From: Epinephelus fuscoguttatus
Taxonomy: Eukaryota > Chordata > Actinopteri > Perciformes > Serranidae
Assembly: GCF_011397635.1 (NCBI RefSeq)
Contig: NC_064753.1
Coordinates: 29,908,322 to 29,972,321, forward strand
DNA: 64,000 nt
Direction: 5' to 3'
Below the pieces are notes generated by a model. That model was given only the letters and a program-made list of their open reading frames with translations, was not told where the DNA came from and did not search any database. Shown in pieces: positions 40,284 through 51,766 of the stretch. A program made the translations under genes and the position numbers. Each line of letters opens with the position of its first letter. The first letter of the stretch is position 1.

Positions 40284-40450
40284 CGAGACGTTTAACCGAG
40301 CTGGGTGTACCAGTTTGGTCTTAATTCATGGCAACTGTTATAAAACAGGCTACACCCGTGCATACAATGCTACAGCTAACCTAGCATCAGGCTACCGTTA
40401 CGGAAAAGCTGCCAGTGGTTTTAGGAAGTCATTCTTCTTCGCTTGTAGCT
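40284..40450 (-). other. ext2: probable ext2 5' non-coding exon
   Basis: On the minus strand a good donor (GTCTCG|gtaggt) lies at 40284/40283, 590 bases upstream of the acceptor at 39690. The upstream exon limit is unknown. If transcription begins near 40450, the leader would carry very short upstream ORFs, such as ATG at 40387 followed three codons later by TAG, and ATG-AAT-TAA at 40329-40321. These could damp translation. That is inference without transcript data. Confidence 0.5.
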
Positions 40451-40651
40451 AAGAAGGTAGATACGTGTTCTTCTTCTTCTGGATTTCCGGCAGACTAGAC
40501 GCAGCAAAGGCGTGTTGCTGCCCTCCGCAGGATTATTTGTAGAAGTCTATTTGATGACTGAGCCTTATGGAGAGAATAATCTGTTTGAGTATTGATTTTA
40601 ACGACTGATCCGTGACTCCAGCTTCTGCCAGCTCTGCTTGCACGAGGACTC

Positions 40652-42130
40652 TCAATTCAGTTTCAATTCAATAAGCTTTATTGGCATGATATTTCATATG
40701 TGGTGCCAAAGCACAGTTACAATTGAAGACAATGAATTCAGAAAGAATTAAAAACAATGTATTAATACAAAGCATAGACAGCATTTTTTAAAAATCTCAT
40801 TAAGTGAAGGAGTGAATAAAACAGCAAAGCATGATCCGTGAGGAGATGAACTATATGTTGTTGTGCTGGTTGTCTCTCAGGCTGCCCATTCTTAAACTTA
40901 ATGTGTATTTAATAGTCGACTGTATCGCGTTTCTTTCCCTCCTCCCATTCTTGCCACCTCTTTGCTATCCCTTGCTATTTCAAACTCTTACACTCGGCTC
41001 TTCCATACAGCACTTCTACATCTAATTTCTTCATGTTGATAGCTATATTTGCTGCCTTGTCAGCTTCTTCATTTCCCTGCACTCCAACGTGCACTGGAAC
41101 CCAGACTAACCCATAAGTGTTACCCAGCTTAGTAACTCAATTTAACACAATCAGCATTTCAACCAATAGATCTGGTCTGCCCCCACTTTTCCCACTCTTC
41201 AGTGCCATTAGTGCAGCTGCGGAATCTGAGCATATAATTATATTTCCAGGTCTGACCTCCTCCACCCACCCAAGTGCCCACAATATTGCCACAAGCTCTA
41301 TGGTGACGACTGACATCTGATTTGATGTACAGTCTCCATGTTGTATCTGTAGTTATGGTCTGCTCACCATCAGTGTCACAGGATCACCTCCGTACTTCCT
41401 CTCTATTCGGTCTAATATGGATAGAGCTACATCCAGTTCTAGTAAAAGCCATGATGGGCCCACTACTGGGCCCACTGACAAATCCGTCATTCCCACCTTC
41501 CATTTTCTGTCACCTATGGAGTGCACTAGACTCCCCCTCCTTACTTTTCCACCCTTCACCCCAAAGTTCCCAGTGCTCCCCCACCAGACACTTAGCAAAA
41601 ATTAGAGACCTTAGCCCAGCAGTTCAGAGACAATTTGCTCATTCTCAGCTCTAAAGTGGTTTCCCCATTTCAATTAAAAGGGCACTAATAGGTGTAGTTC
41701 TAAAAAGCCCTGCCACATATTATGAGCTCCTTGAGAGCAGAGGGTGGTGCTGTTCCATATGCCATACACCCATAATCAGTCGCAGATCTACGTAATGATT
41801 GCCCTGTGGATCAGTACATTCCTACCAAACATCTCATGACATTATTGACCTTCTCACACTTTGCACCTGATTTCTTTACATGAACCCTCTATGTCATTCT
41901 GTCCTCAAACCAGACACCCACAATGTTTTAAGTCTTTCAGCTGCTTTGGTGCTTTCTTTCTATAGCCAAACACCACATATTTTGATTTAGCCATTGAGAT
42001 TTTAAAACCCCATTCCTCAGTGCCTGCTATAGTTGCATATAAATGTGACCTTAATTTTAATCACTTTTCCATATGGCTCCGTCATCTGCGAATAAGGATA
42101 CACCAAAATCATTTCCTACTAAACGAAAAT
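40652..42130 (-). mobile_element. LINE 3' half: reverse transcriptase, RNase H, tail (decayed)
   Basis: On the minus strand, from high to low coordinates: the polymerase motif SLFADDGAIWK (about 42100-42060); a palm/thumb remnant including WGFKISMAKSKYVVFGYRKK and VAGLFRTTPISALLIEMG; an RNase H domain at about 41315-41030 with VVTIELVAILWALGW, ICSDSAAALMALKSG and VWVPVHVGVQGNEEADKAAN; and a 3' end reading atgccaataaagcttattga followed by aattgaa-type repeats. RT plus RNase H is typical of the I superfamily (I/Nimb) in fish. In-frame stops and frameshifts show it is dead. Its 3' end lies about 200-370 bases upstream of the putative ext2 5' exon. Confidence 0.85.
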
Positions 42131-43040
42131 ATAATTGATCCTAATGTTAATGGCATTCTGTAAATCAGCTGATCAGCAAACTATAACCTGTAACATGAGG
42201 AACATAGGTGGCAAGAGTGTGGACAGCGTTATAGCTGGAGCCAGTGGTGCTAAAGGGGTCCTTTATAATGTGTCTTATGAAATCTCAGAAGAGGAGTTAA
42301 AGGTCAGATTGAAGGGAGGGAGAGTGGTTAAAGCAACTCACATGGGAAAGAGAGAAGAGCGAGAAAAGTTCAGCTGTGCTACTGACTTTTCAAGGAGATG
42401 AGCTCCTGGAGAAAGACAGTGATTGTTGGTTGACAGTTAGCTATCTGTGCTTCCGAGTCAAGGCATATAAAAGACCATCGTTAAAATGTTATAAATGTCA
42501 GACATTCGGCCACATAGCAGCAGTGTGTAGGGGAAACTGCCAGTGCAGGAATATGACAAAGATCATGATATGAAAGAGTGTAATGGTCATTTGAAATGCT
42601 GTAGTGGCAGGGGAAATCATGGGGCATCGTTTCGGGGGTGTCCCCATCATGCTAAGGCTGAATTAGCACAGAAGGTCAGGGATGAAAATAAGGTTTCATA
42701 TGCAACAGTACCAGAGGACTCAATCCTGATTAAAAAGATGGCATTCCTTGCATTCTTTTCAAAGTCAGTGTGGCGAATAAAGAAGTGTTGAGAAACAAGT
42801 CAGATGTTGCACGTGAGATAATCGCAATGGCAGAAAAAATTATATGCATCAGTGATGCTCTCCCAGAGGCACTGTGTAAGTATATGTATGCAAATTAGCT
42901 GAAAGTCAGTAAGTAAGTAACCAGGAGCCAGAGCAAGGACAGGTCAGATGAGGATTTTCAAAACAAACAAAGACCTGTAGTATTACATAATAGTAGGCCA
43001 ACAGGACTCCGAGTCAGCTGGGGACAAACTCATGCATAGA
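42131..43040 (+). mobile_element. inverted LINE 5' part: ORF1 with CCHC knuckle (frameshifted)
   Basis: On the plus strand, GASGAKGVLYNVSYEISEEE and VVKATHMGKR lead, by a frame change near 42380, into LLTFQGDELLEKD and the zinc knuckle CYKCQTFGHIAAVC at 42487-42528 (CX2CX4HX4C). A second Cys-rich part follows in another frame, then a hydrophobic helix-like tail (about 42730-42890). This is the nucleic-acid-binding ORF1 of the same LINE type, opposite in orientation to its RT part. Frameshifts make it non-functional. Confidence 0.8.
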
Positions 43041-43700
43041 CCTATAGGCCCTGACAAACCAAGCTGAGGGCAGCCGTCAAAGTTATGTCATTTGTGAGTG
43101 TCCGTCACCCTTGTTGGTGCGCTGTGTCCTGCACCATTGCCCCCCCATGTTGATCCCTGTTGACCCCTGTCGACTTTTTTTTTGGGCCAATTCAACATGT
43201 TGAATGTTGTTCTGTCAACATTTGTTCAACATGTTGAATCGGCGTTGGCTACAGCCGAAATCACTGTGATTGGCAGTTCAGTTCAGCGCACGAGAAGAGA
43301 AACAAAAGTGAGGAAAGTAAACAGAGCTAAAGTCCAGTGAGATTAAAACAAACTTGTAACATAAGTTAAGAATATTTTTTAGCCATTGAGCTCTTCAGCG
43401 GAAACGTTTCATGATGGTTTGTGTTATTCTTCAGTGGTGCAGGATAAATATGCTCTGTTCCTTCAACATTGGCTTGTGTTGTTAATGTGCTAACTGGCTA
43501 ACTTGCCTCAAGACGGTGTTCCTGTTTCCCTTTTTGAATGAGGATTACAAACTACTGCTGGATGACTGTCAGCTGTAGTCTTTGTGGTGTTCATGTCAAA
43601 CTTTTTTGGCTGAGACTCAGGCAATGCAGCAGGGGGCCTTAGTTGCCACTAGTTCTCTGAAGTCAGTTTGATATGTCTGGACCTTCACCTTAACTGCAAG
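43041..43700. repeat. unassigned insertion or repeat inside LINE remnant
   Basis: The sequence separates ORF1 from the endonuclease end of the LINE. It contains the palindrome-rich motif ttcaacatgttgaat twice (near 43186 and 43224) and the phrase gaatcggcgttggctacagc, which I recall from fish DNA-transposon-like repeats. No terminal repeats could be matched by eye, so nested insertion is inferred. Confidence 0.35.
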
Positions 43701-43930
43701 TAAACTTGCCTTTGTGGGGGAATGGGATATAATGGACAAATACACAATGGGAAGTGATTATATTCCAGTACTAAGCAGGTTTGGAAGAATGTTAATAAGA
43801 GAGTCTGCTCAGGAGGTTCAATTACTGGAGGGCAAGGTGGGAAGAATTTTAAGTGAGGACTCAGGAAGAGATAGGAAATGGGAACAGTGGGGATGTGGAT
43901 AGTTGGAACAGGTCCAAAATAAGGTCATAT
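43701..43930 (+). mobile_element. inverted LINE 5' part: end of endonuclease domain
   Basis: EWDIMDKYTMGSDYIPVLSR matches the C-terminal SDH-F/P motif of LINE AP endonucleases (usually TMGSDHFPV). A frameshifted continuation with ARWEEF follows. The polarity is plus, as for ORF1, and opposite to the RT part. The His of the motif is replaced by Tyr here, so this copy would be inactive. Confidence 0.6.
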
Positions 43931-46900
43931 AGTCAAATGATGGTGCATGATTTCCCTGTCTGTGCTTAAAATAAAGCATACAGGAAGTCGAGGAACAGCC
44001 CAGTAGAAAGCAAGGCAATAGAATATTGCTCCCTGGTGAACCACTCAGCCTTGTGTCCTCAACCAGTCTCTGTTCCTGTGCTCGTGGTTTCTGCTCTCTT
44101 GTTTTCCGTGGCTGTGTGGAGAGACTTCCAGTCAGCTCTTTGTGAGTTTACCTCTTTTTCCAGAGCTGTGAAGTGATTCGCTGTGTGGCAGCATACACCG
44201 CCTTTGTGTGCGCACCACAGAGACTGCTTATCGTCATTTCTGGTTCCTCGACTCTTCTCACTCAATGACGTCTCCTGTCTGCTCCCCCCACGATACAGCT
44301 ACATACAACTGAACTGTTTGGTGTGTGTGTGCGTCCAGCAGATGTCAGATATTCTCCTGCTCTTTGCTTTGGTGTGGCTCGCCAAACCTATCCTGTGCCT
44401 CGGGAGGCCTCAAGCCAAGGAGTTGAACTTTGTCACTGTTTAACCTGCCTGCTTATTCTGTGTGTTACTACAAGCTGTCCTTTTGACTGCGGTGTTGCAT
44501 TTGGGTTCCTACCACACCTATGACATCTGCCTGGCATGGGCTGGCTTCTGGTTTAGCACCCTGTGCACAGAAGCTTGCAGCTGATAGCTTATTTTATTTA
44601 TTCCACTGTACACTTTGCAATTGTTGTTCAGAGTCTTCAACTCTTCTTAGTAGCTCAGCTACAGCTCCACCGAGGCTCCTGTCAAAGTTTGTGAGGAACA
44701 GAGTAAGAATACCACTCTGGACCTGTACAGGCTGCTGGTTGATACCCCGACTAATGTCCCCCACAAACTCAATCCTACTGCAAGTCGTGAAATCCCAAAC
44801 TCCAAATCCAATACTGTTTAATCAATCTAAGGATAGGTCAAAACTGCACAGACTTAAATCCAACCTAACCAGTAAAGCAAACAAATTAAAAACTTGCATC
44901 TGCACTCCCCTTCTGTCCATCAACTGCCTCAGCTCCTGGAGGTAGATACTTTGCTTTCCTCTGGAAGTAGGGGTGCACTAACACGTGTATCACCAATGCA
45001 TACTGGTCTGTGTTGGTGCAGCCAGTTAACCCACTGCCTGCAGTATATTACAATTATAGTTTCTACTACTTAGACGTGTCATACAGTCATAATTCATAGT
45101 ATCTGAAGTATCTGCATTAGTAGTGCTAGTGTAATTCAGTTGCTTGTTATGTCTGAAGCTAAAGAGGGATGTGATCACTCATCAAAGAATATGTAAACAA
45201 GAGGCACATTACTTTAAGAACCGTTTTGACTGTTACAGATAAGCCAGTACAGAAGTATGATTCTGAACCCTTTAAGTAGAAGGCAGGAACCCTCTCAAGA
45301 TGTATGGTGACACAATGATCTCCTAAACAAGTATATTATAGTGATGCATTTTAATCTGTAATCTCTGATGAACTGTCGTTGTGTCGTGTTTGCATTTGGG
45401 CTTTGTAGTGTCATTAAAATGTGAAAAAGCATCGACTAATGGATTAAACTGGAAGTTGGCAGTTGAGTCCTCTGAAATGAGGCAAAGGAAATCCAGCCCT
45501 CTGAATCTCTGCCATCCTTTAGCTCTTTCTGAAAATATGGAGTTGCAAAGGAAACAGCTCTGCAGAGTCAAGTGGGAGTCTTCAGCTTCAGTATGTGTAT
45601 TTTCTGAGTCTCTTTTCAGAAGCCTCACTGAGACCACTTTTTTTTTGAAACAAGTGCATTACTGGCATTACAAAGAAACTCAAGCTTGCAAACTATTATA
45701 TATTTTAAGATTCTTAAATATCAATCTATGTCAGGGGTCTTCTACGTTTTTAGGCCAAGGAAACCCTTAGCTCAAAGACAGATGGAGCAGGGACCCTCTA
45801 TATACTGCATTCTGAGTTGCACTTGAGAAAATGCTCAACATGGGTGGAGTCAAACGCTGAGCGCCACCCTCCGTTGACCACAGTAGCCTGGAAAAGAGCA
45901 ATATGGAGCTCTGATTTTATTAGCCTAATTTACGCACTACTATGGATCCCGCTACTTTTCTTGCCAAATCCTGTCCTACGAAATCCCTGAAAAAGCAGAC
46001 AAAGTCCACAGCTCCACATCCAGGGATATGTGGACACTGGAGAAAAGCCAAGGGCTGTAGGCACAAACTCTGCCGCCCTCCTTCCGGTTCTCTGGTAGAG
46101 AAGCAGAGTTCACCCTGGGTCAGAGGGGCTTCTTGAGGGCGAGTTGAGAGCCAGGGCCAGCAGAGCATGTTGGAGAACCAGAGGGAGTGTCCACACACGC
46201 CTGGATGTGGAGCCTCTCACCCGCTAGGACTGCCTCTCCAGCTCTGGTAAAACCTCCAGCACACGACGTGGACCCTGGCTTGACTCTCAGCCACCTGGCT
46301 CTATCCCACAGCCTATAAGCAGCCTCCGCAAAGAGGTCAGTTTTAGGAATATGAGATTTTGCAATTAATAGAATCAAACTGATGATTTAGAATTGATTTA
46401 CTTTGGTAGATAGGTAAGTAAAAAAGCCAAACAATATATTTTAAGTATGCATTTCTGCAAGTGCAGAATAAATGACCTGCAGCAACTGATGTGTTTTATA
46501 ACCAATACTCTTTGCTGCAGGTTAATCTTCACATACTTATAATTTAAGTAGCTATTGTGTTATTAAATAACAGATATTTGACTCATCTTAACTTCGGCAG
46601 CGAGCACAGATTTCACAAACAACCAACCGTTTGTCACAGAGTGGTTAAAAGCAACGTTGATCGATACACAAATACAAAAAACACATTAATAAAACACCCA
46701 CAGACTAACTAAGTAATTCTACTTTATGAGACAGGCCAAAGGTCTGCCATTGGAGTTATCAAAGAGACACCTCCCATCCACTGTCTCATTTGACCCATGC
46801 AACCTCTGTGAGGCTCAACAGCAGATTATGTTCTCTATCAAACCTACTGCACACTCATAATACATTGCACCTACACTTGGGCTTAAATATAGCTCAGAAC

Positions 46901-47078
46901 AATTCATGCCACCTTTACTCAAAAACTGTACTCAGCAGTCCTAAAACTGATGACACATTCTTTGCATCAAATCCAAAACACATACTTTTTTCCAGGATGG
47001 GCTCATTTGGCAAAATCTAATCAGTGCAGTTTTTAGTCCATTGCACTTGGCATCAAAAGCTAAACAGCTTTTACAAAT

Positions 47079-47116
47079 AGCTAAAGTAAAGTAAAGTAGA
47101 GTAAAGTAGAGTGATT
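47079..47116. repeat. (AGTAA/AGTAG)n short tandem repeat
   Basis: Pentamer units agtaa and agtag repeat about six or seven times in the run aaagtaaagtaaagtagagt and onward. Confidence 0.8.
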
Positions 47117-47179
47117 CTCTGCATAAATGTGCCTACAACATACACTATCCTTTAGGAGAAACTGAATAGACCCTTGATT

Positions 47180-47360
47180 ATACACATTCATGATCAAAAG
47201 TGTGGACTCCAGTCACATGACCTTGAACTTGAGTCAGACTCGAGTCACAAATGTAATGACTTTAGATTTGATAAAATCAAAGAAGACTTGAAACTCAACC
47301 TGGACTTCGACTACAATGACTTAGACTTAAGTCTTTTGACTTTCCTCAAGCCCAAAGATT
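47180..47360. repeat. gactt-rich dispersed repeat, left part
   Basis: The tract is built of degenerate cttgaacttgagtcagactc-type units (gactt/agtc). It seems to resume at about 47905-47970 (ggacttgacttggaaattgt), so the intervening sequence probably interrupted it. The acidic reading frame through it (LDFDYNDLDLSLL) is a product of the repeat. Confidence 0.5.
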
Positions 47361-47639
47361 AAAAAGTGTGCTACGGATCAATTCATTTGCCTTCATTTCT
47401 TGAATCAAGTAATGTTAATGCTACTCATTTCCAGGTAGTCGACACTTAATTCCTCAGATCCACTCTGTGTGAACCAATCCGACAGCATCCAGTCAAGTTG
47501 CAGGACAGAACTATGAAACATGAAAAACTAAAATTTGCTTACTGAGAGCCGGTTGGAAAAAATGATACCAAAGATGATACATTGGTCTCATTAAATCCTG
47601 CTACTTCCATCTAGGAAATATTATCAAAATCAAATCAGT

Positions 47640-47904
47640 TGTCTTTTCCTGACCTAGAGGGGGGCTGGAGCCTATCCCAGCTGACACTGGGCAAGAGGTG
47701 GGGTACACCCTGGCCAGGTCGCCAGACTATCACAGGGCTGACACATAGAGACAGACGACCATTCACACTCACATTCACACCTACAGACAATTTAGAGTTA
47801 TCAATTAACCTAGTCCCCAATCTGCATGTCTTTGGACTGTGGGAGGAAGCCGGAGTACCTGGAGAAAACCCACACTGACATGGGGAGAACATGCAAATTC
47901 TGCA
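47640..47904. repeat. conserved dispersed fish repeat (retroposon-derived)
   Basis: The sequence includes ggctggagcctatcccagct, then cattcacactcacattcaca, then catgtctttggactgtggga and gaacatgcaaattctgcaca. This order is one of the most frequent dispersed repeats in percomorph genomes. I do not assign it to a named family. The minus-strand frame here (47892-47635) recurs as a spurious protein wherever the repeat occurs. Confidence 0.65.
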
Positions 47905-50667
47905 CAGGACTTGACTTGGAAATTGTCCATCTTGACTTGGGACTTGAGACTTACTTGTGACTTACACCCACTTCTGCTCATAATACATTTACACTCTATT
48001 ATACTCTTATGACTATACTCAGGCTTAACTGTAACCTAACAATTTATAGCAGTGTGACCAGCATGTACAGATAACCTGTAACATCAACTACAGTTTCTGG
48101 CTCATTTAAACAGACAGTTATCAAAACACTGACAACAGTATGTGACAAGTACATGCTCAGAAAGATATGACATCAGTTCACAGTTATTTTCATGGTTTGT
48201 AGTTTATTCCATTACAGGCAGGGCAGTGAGGGGGGGAGGGGATTAAATACATTCTCATTGTGGGGCAGGAAAGGAGGGGAAGCAAACCAGGTAAACATGG
48301 ACAAGACACAGTTGAATTATTCTTCTTTCAATATAGACCAATTTGTAATTTTGCCAATAGTTTGAATATATAACTTTCAGATGAAATATTTTTTTTCTTT
48401 ATGTCAATACTAATATCTTTTAATATTATCTCCTTATTGTTATATAGTTGTTTTCTACATGACTCTATTGGAATTCTTTTTTTTTTAGACATCTGCATAA
48501 ATAATTACACATAGAACATGGTGCTGTACACATCATGGTGGAAAGTATCATAGTGCTTTCTCTCAGCAGTGTTTTAGTGTATGACCGGCTGTGAGCAGAA
48601 CCACTGAATGTAGGAAATTGCTGGCCCAACTTTAGTGTATCTTGTGAGAGTCTACTGGGACTGGCAGCATGATTTGAGTAGTGTCAGACTGTAAACTGGC
48701 TGGAAATGTCTGCTGTGAGTAACCACAGCAAATCTTAGTCCAAATAAAGAGACTGTGCAGATCACTATGGTGACTCCAGGCTCTGACGGTGGCGCCGCAC
48801 CAAAGGTCACTTTGAGCAGGCTGTCACTCTGCAGCGTGTCTCACCACTATGAAACATTTGTAAAAAGAGCATATTGTCACCATGCCATGGCAGAATGTCA
48901 AATACTTTTCCACTCGGACAGAAAAAAAGCTGAAATATATAACTCCTCACATTTGGGAGAGTCTAAAAAGTTCCCCACACTGTCCCCCAAAAAAACTGAG
49001 ATAAAAACCACTGACATCAAACCAATCTGTTGCAAGAGCAATAAGGATAATAATACCATCAAATATAGCAATAAAAGTGATAACAACATTAACTGTAATA
49101 AATAATGCAAATTGTGAGCCACCTGTTACACCCAGAGTGATATGGAAGAGCGTATGCCACGCACAGTTATTTAGAATCGGCATACGTGATGTTCGAGCCC
49201 ATTCATTCAGTCCAACCTCAAGGCTGTTTGAGATGAACCACATTAAAGGGAAGCAAACACCTTGACGTCCAAGATGACTGAGAAGACCTTGAGAACAAGA
49301 GAGATGATATCCTGGGACACGTTTAGGATACACAGTTTGGTCCTGTCTGCTGACCTGGGCATTTTATAAGCCTCTATAATGTTTGACTCTACATATATTA
49401 TAATTTCTGGACATGTTTCGAGCTTATTTACTGTGACTTAATGACAAGACTTGTTCTATACCAGCCATGCTACTCTGAAATGCATAAAGCATGCAGACCC
49501 TGACCCGGGGGCTCTCCAAAAGAGAAAGGTACAGTAGTTATGAGACTAGGATGACTATTAGCAAGTTCATTATTGGTTCAAACCCAAGGTACAGAGGTTG
49601 TGTTTTCGACATGAAAGCCATAGCAGTGTTTTAAGGTCAAGATGGCATCTTTTCCGTGGTGTTGCTGTGTAACAGTCTACATGGGAACCAACAGAATGGG
49701 AAGGAGATAATGAACTTAGCTTGTGTTTAAATAAAGCAATATCCATATACATATACAAAACTACATCTCATAAATACATTTGGCAATACAGTGTATTAAA
49801 TTTTTTGGCAAAGGGGGGTAAATTGAGCAATATGATGTGTGCAAGAGTATCCAAATGTCAATCTAAGTGGCTTATTGACAGTTTCTCTTTAAAAATAAAG
49901 AAAAAAAAAAAAACTTCATGCACTATAAAGAGTAACCAAAAGACTCAAAAACATCCATAGGCGTCTGTAATAACTTTGTCACAATCACTAAATTTTTAAG
50001 ACACATGAATTCTCACCAACGTAACACACTTACTCTCTTTCTCAAAGTCAATTCTTTATAGACCTGAGGAACATTTCATAATGGTCTTCTCGCTTCTGTT
50101 GATTGACGAATATGTCCATCTTCACATTCCTGATTTGAAAAAATAAAGTGAAATAAAAGCTGGACAAAATTTCCGGAGCTGCTGAGGGTGCAGGAAGTTG
50201 TACAGTACATCAACCCAGATGATGTGCCTATGCTAACCTCTTCTACAGTGTTAGTTTTTGAATCCCTGCTCAGTTAAGTATTCTCCCTTTGATTTTTGTT
50301 AAGTCGGGGAATTGATGTAATGCTGACTGACGCGTCCCTACGTGGGTGAGACGGCATTGTTTTGGAATGGCATTATGAAGCTACAGTTATTTATATTCAC
50401 CCAAAAGCAGTACAGCCCCCTGGCATGCAGAGAGAGGTATCTTTTTTTTTTTAGTCATTGCAATAGTGTGAAAATGCTATAAACAGCGTTCACAGGGGGA
50501 CAACCTGAAGAATGGAGATAGTTTGTGAGTTGGTCAGTCAAGTTCTGTCATTGGACCTCTGATGAGTGACTGCATTCCATCGCATGCATGTACTGTGATA
50601 TGTTTTACATTTTGGATGACTGCACCTCTTAATTTAGAGCAAAGGATATTGGAGTCTCGGGAGCACA

Positions 50668-51766
50668 CTACACCATAGATGATAGTGTGTTCTCTTCAGG
50701 ACAGTGGCAAGGGCTAGATGTTCGTAGGGAGTGCATGGCCGGCAGGGCGCCTTCGCCGGGGGAAAGGTCGTTGAGCTCCTCAGACGACGAGAGAGGGAAG
50801 GATGGTGACAAAGAGATGCCCGAAGACGGGTCAGCAGATCCAGCAAAAGTGCGTGGGGGCTTAGGGACTAGGTTAGGCTCCAGTGTTGCTCTGGCCAGAA
50901 GTTGCTTGTCATCCAATGGCTGTCCATCTCCGAGACACTCACCTTGCCCGAAGGAGCCCCGGCCTGACTCTGACTCCCCGTCAGATAGCTCCAGAGGTGG
51001 TGAGCTGCTGCCGTCCAGTCTGAATAGAGAGTCTAAGTACTGGGCGAACTCCAGCACTGCCTGGCTGGGGTTTCCATTGGATAGTTGGGGTGGAGGAGTA
51101 GAAGCTGCCGGCCTGCTCTCTGCACTTTTCTCTGCTGCCTCCAGCTCCCAATCCTCATTTTCTCTATCCATCTGTCTAGAACCAATTTGTGGGCTGAGGG
51201 GAGCGTTGGGAGTGCTCCCTGGGCTGTAGACACCAGGCATCTGTTGGTGATCCCCGTCAGGAAGCATTCTTCGGTTGGCGTTAGGCTCTTGCTTGAAAGG
51301 CTGAGCCAAGGCGCTCTGGTTTAGCAGAGATGGGGATTGATGTCCGCTGTAGCGAGGTGTGGCAGGAGACAGCCGCATGGGGTATTCTGGGGTGGATCTG
51401 GACTCCAGTGGGGAAAAGAAAGGCCCAACCTCACCCAGGTGCTCTGGCGTTTCCTGGCAGAGGCAGTCAGCAGCCAGCAGTTCAGTGCGAGAGCTGAGAG
51501 ACGGGTTCTCCTCGGGGATAGGGGCATCCAAAGGGAACGGGAGGCTGCTTAGCATCGGTGAGCCCCTTAGCGCAGCTGAGGAGCGTCGGGAATCCAGACT
51601 GTAGAGGGATTCGGCATCTGAGAGACTCTCCATGACGGCCAGAGGTGCTTTGCGGTCCCTCAGCTCCACCGCCAGGCGCTCCCGTGCTCCACGCAGCACT
51701 ACAGGCACTGGGGGAGGAGGGCACTCAGAGAAACCATCCAGAGATATTTCAGACTGGGCACACGAA
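50668..51766 (-). CDS. dagla: dagla canonical last exon: regulatory tail
   Basis: There are 365 codons and TAG at 50670-50668. Conserved family blocks are SQSEISLDGFSE (the exon itself starts SCAQSEISL), APLAVMESLSDAESLYSLDS, IPEENPSLSSRTELLAAD, the Homer ligand PPRTF and SADPSSGISLSPSFPLSSSE. Between them lies divergent, probably disordered sequence with many phosphorylatable Ser. The terminus TLSSMV fits a class I PDZ ligand, which human DAGLA (as recalled) does not end with. Confidence 0.95.

Larger units (their letters stand above)
43931..50667. other. ext2/dagla intergenic region, repeat debris
   Basis: No gene could be supported. The 44.0-44.95 kb stretch has an LTR/LINE-leader-like feel and a 141-codon plus-strand frame (44520-44945) without recognised domains. 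Near 45733 a hAT-like end (caggggtcttctacgttttt) begins without a visible partner. Around 46010-46215 ctccacatccagg pairs with cctggatgtggag. Repeats at 47079-47116 and 47180-47970 follow. The dagla 3' UTR must occupy part of the right end. Confidence 0.6.

Noticed and set aside
42135..42791. Plus-strand frames with a CCHC zinc knuckle that could be read as a host gene
   Set aside because: Frame breaks, LINE ORF1 resemblance and the adjoining RT, RNase H and endonuclease remnants show a dead retrotransposon, not a cellular gene.
44520..44945. 141-codon plus-strand frame in the intergenic region
   Set aside because: I considered a LINE leader or ORF fragment but could not match any motif; too weak to annotate.
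45733..45890. Possible hAT transposon left end (caggggtcttctacg)
   Set aside because: No complementary right end or target duplication was found in the next kilobases, so an element cannot be defined.
47174..47362. Acidic Asp/Leu-rich 62-codon frame
   Set aside because: It comes from the gactt-type repeat units; its composition follows the repeat, not selection on protein.
47635..47892. Minus-strand 85-codon frame that looks protein-like
   Set aside because: It is the translation of a very common dispersed fish repeat and recurs as a spurious prediction.
50687..51229. 180-codon plus-strand frame opposite the last dagla exon
   Set aside because: It is antisense to a well-supported exon and shows no family resemblance; Ser/Pro-rich coding sequence often leaves the opposite strand open.
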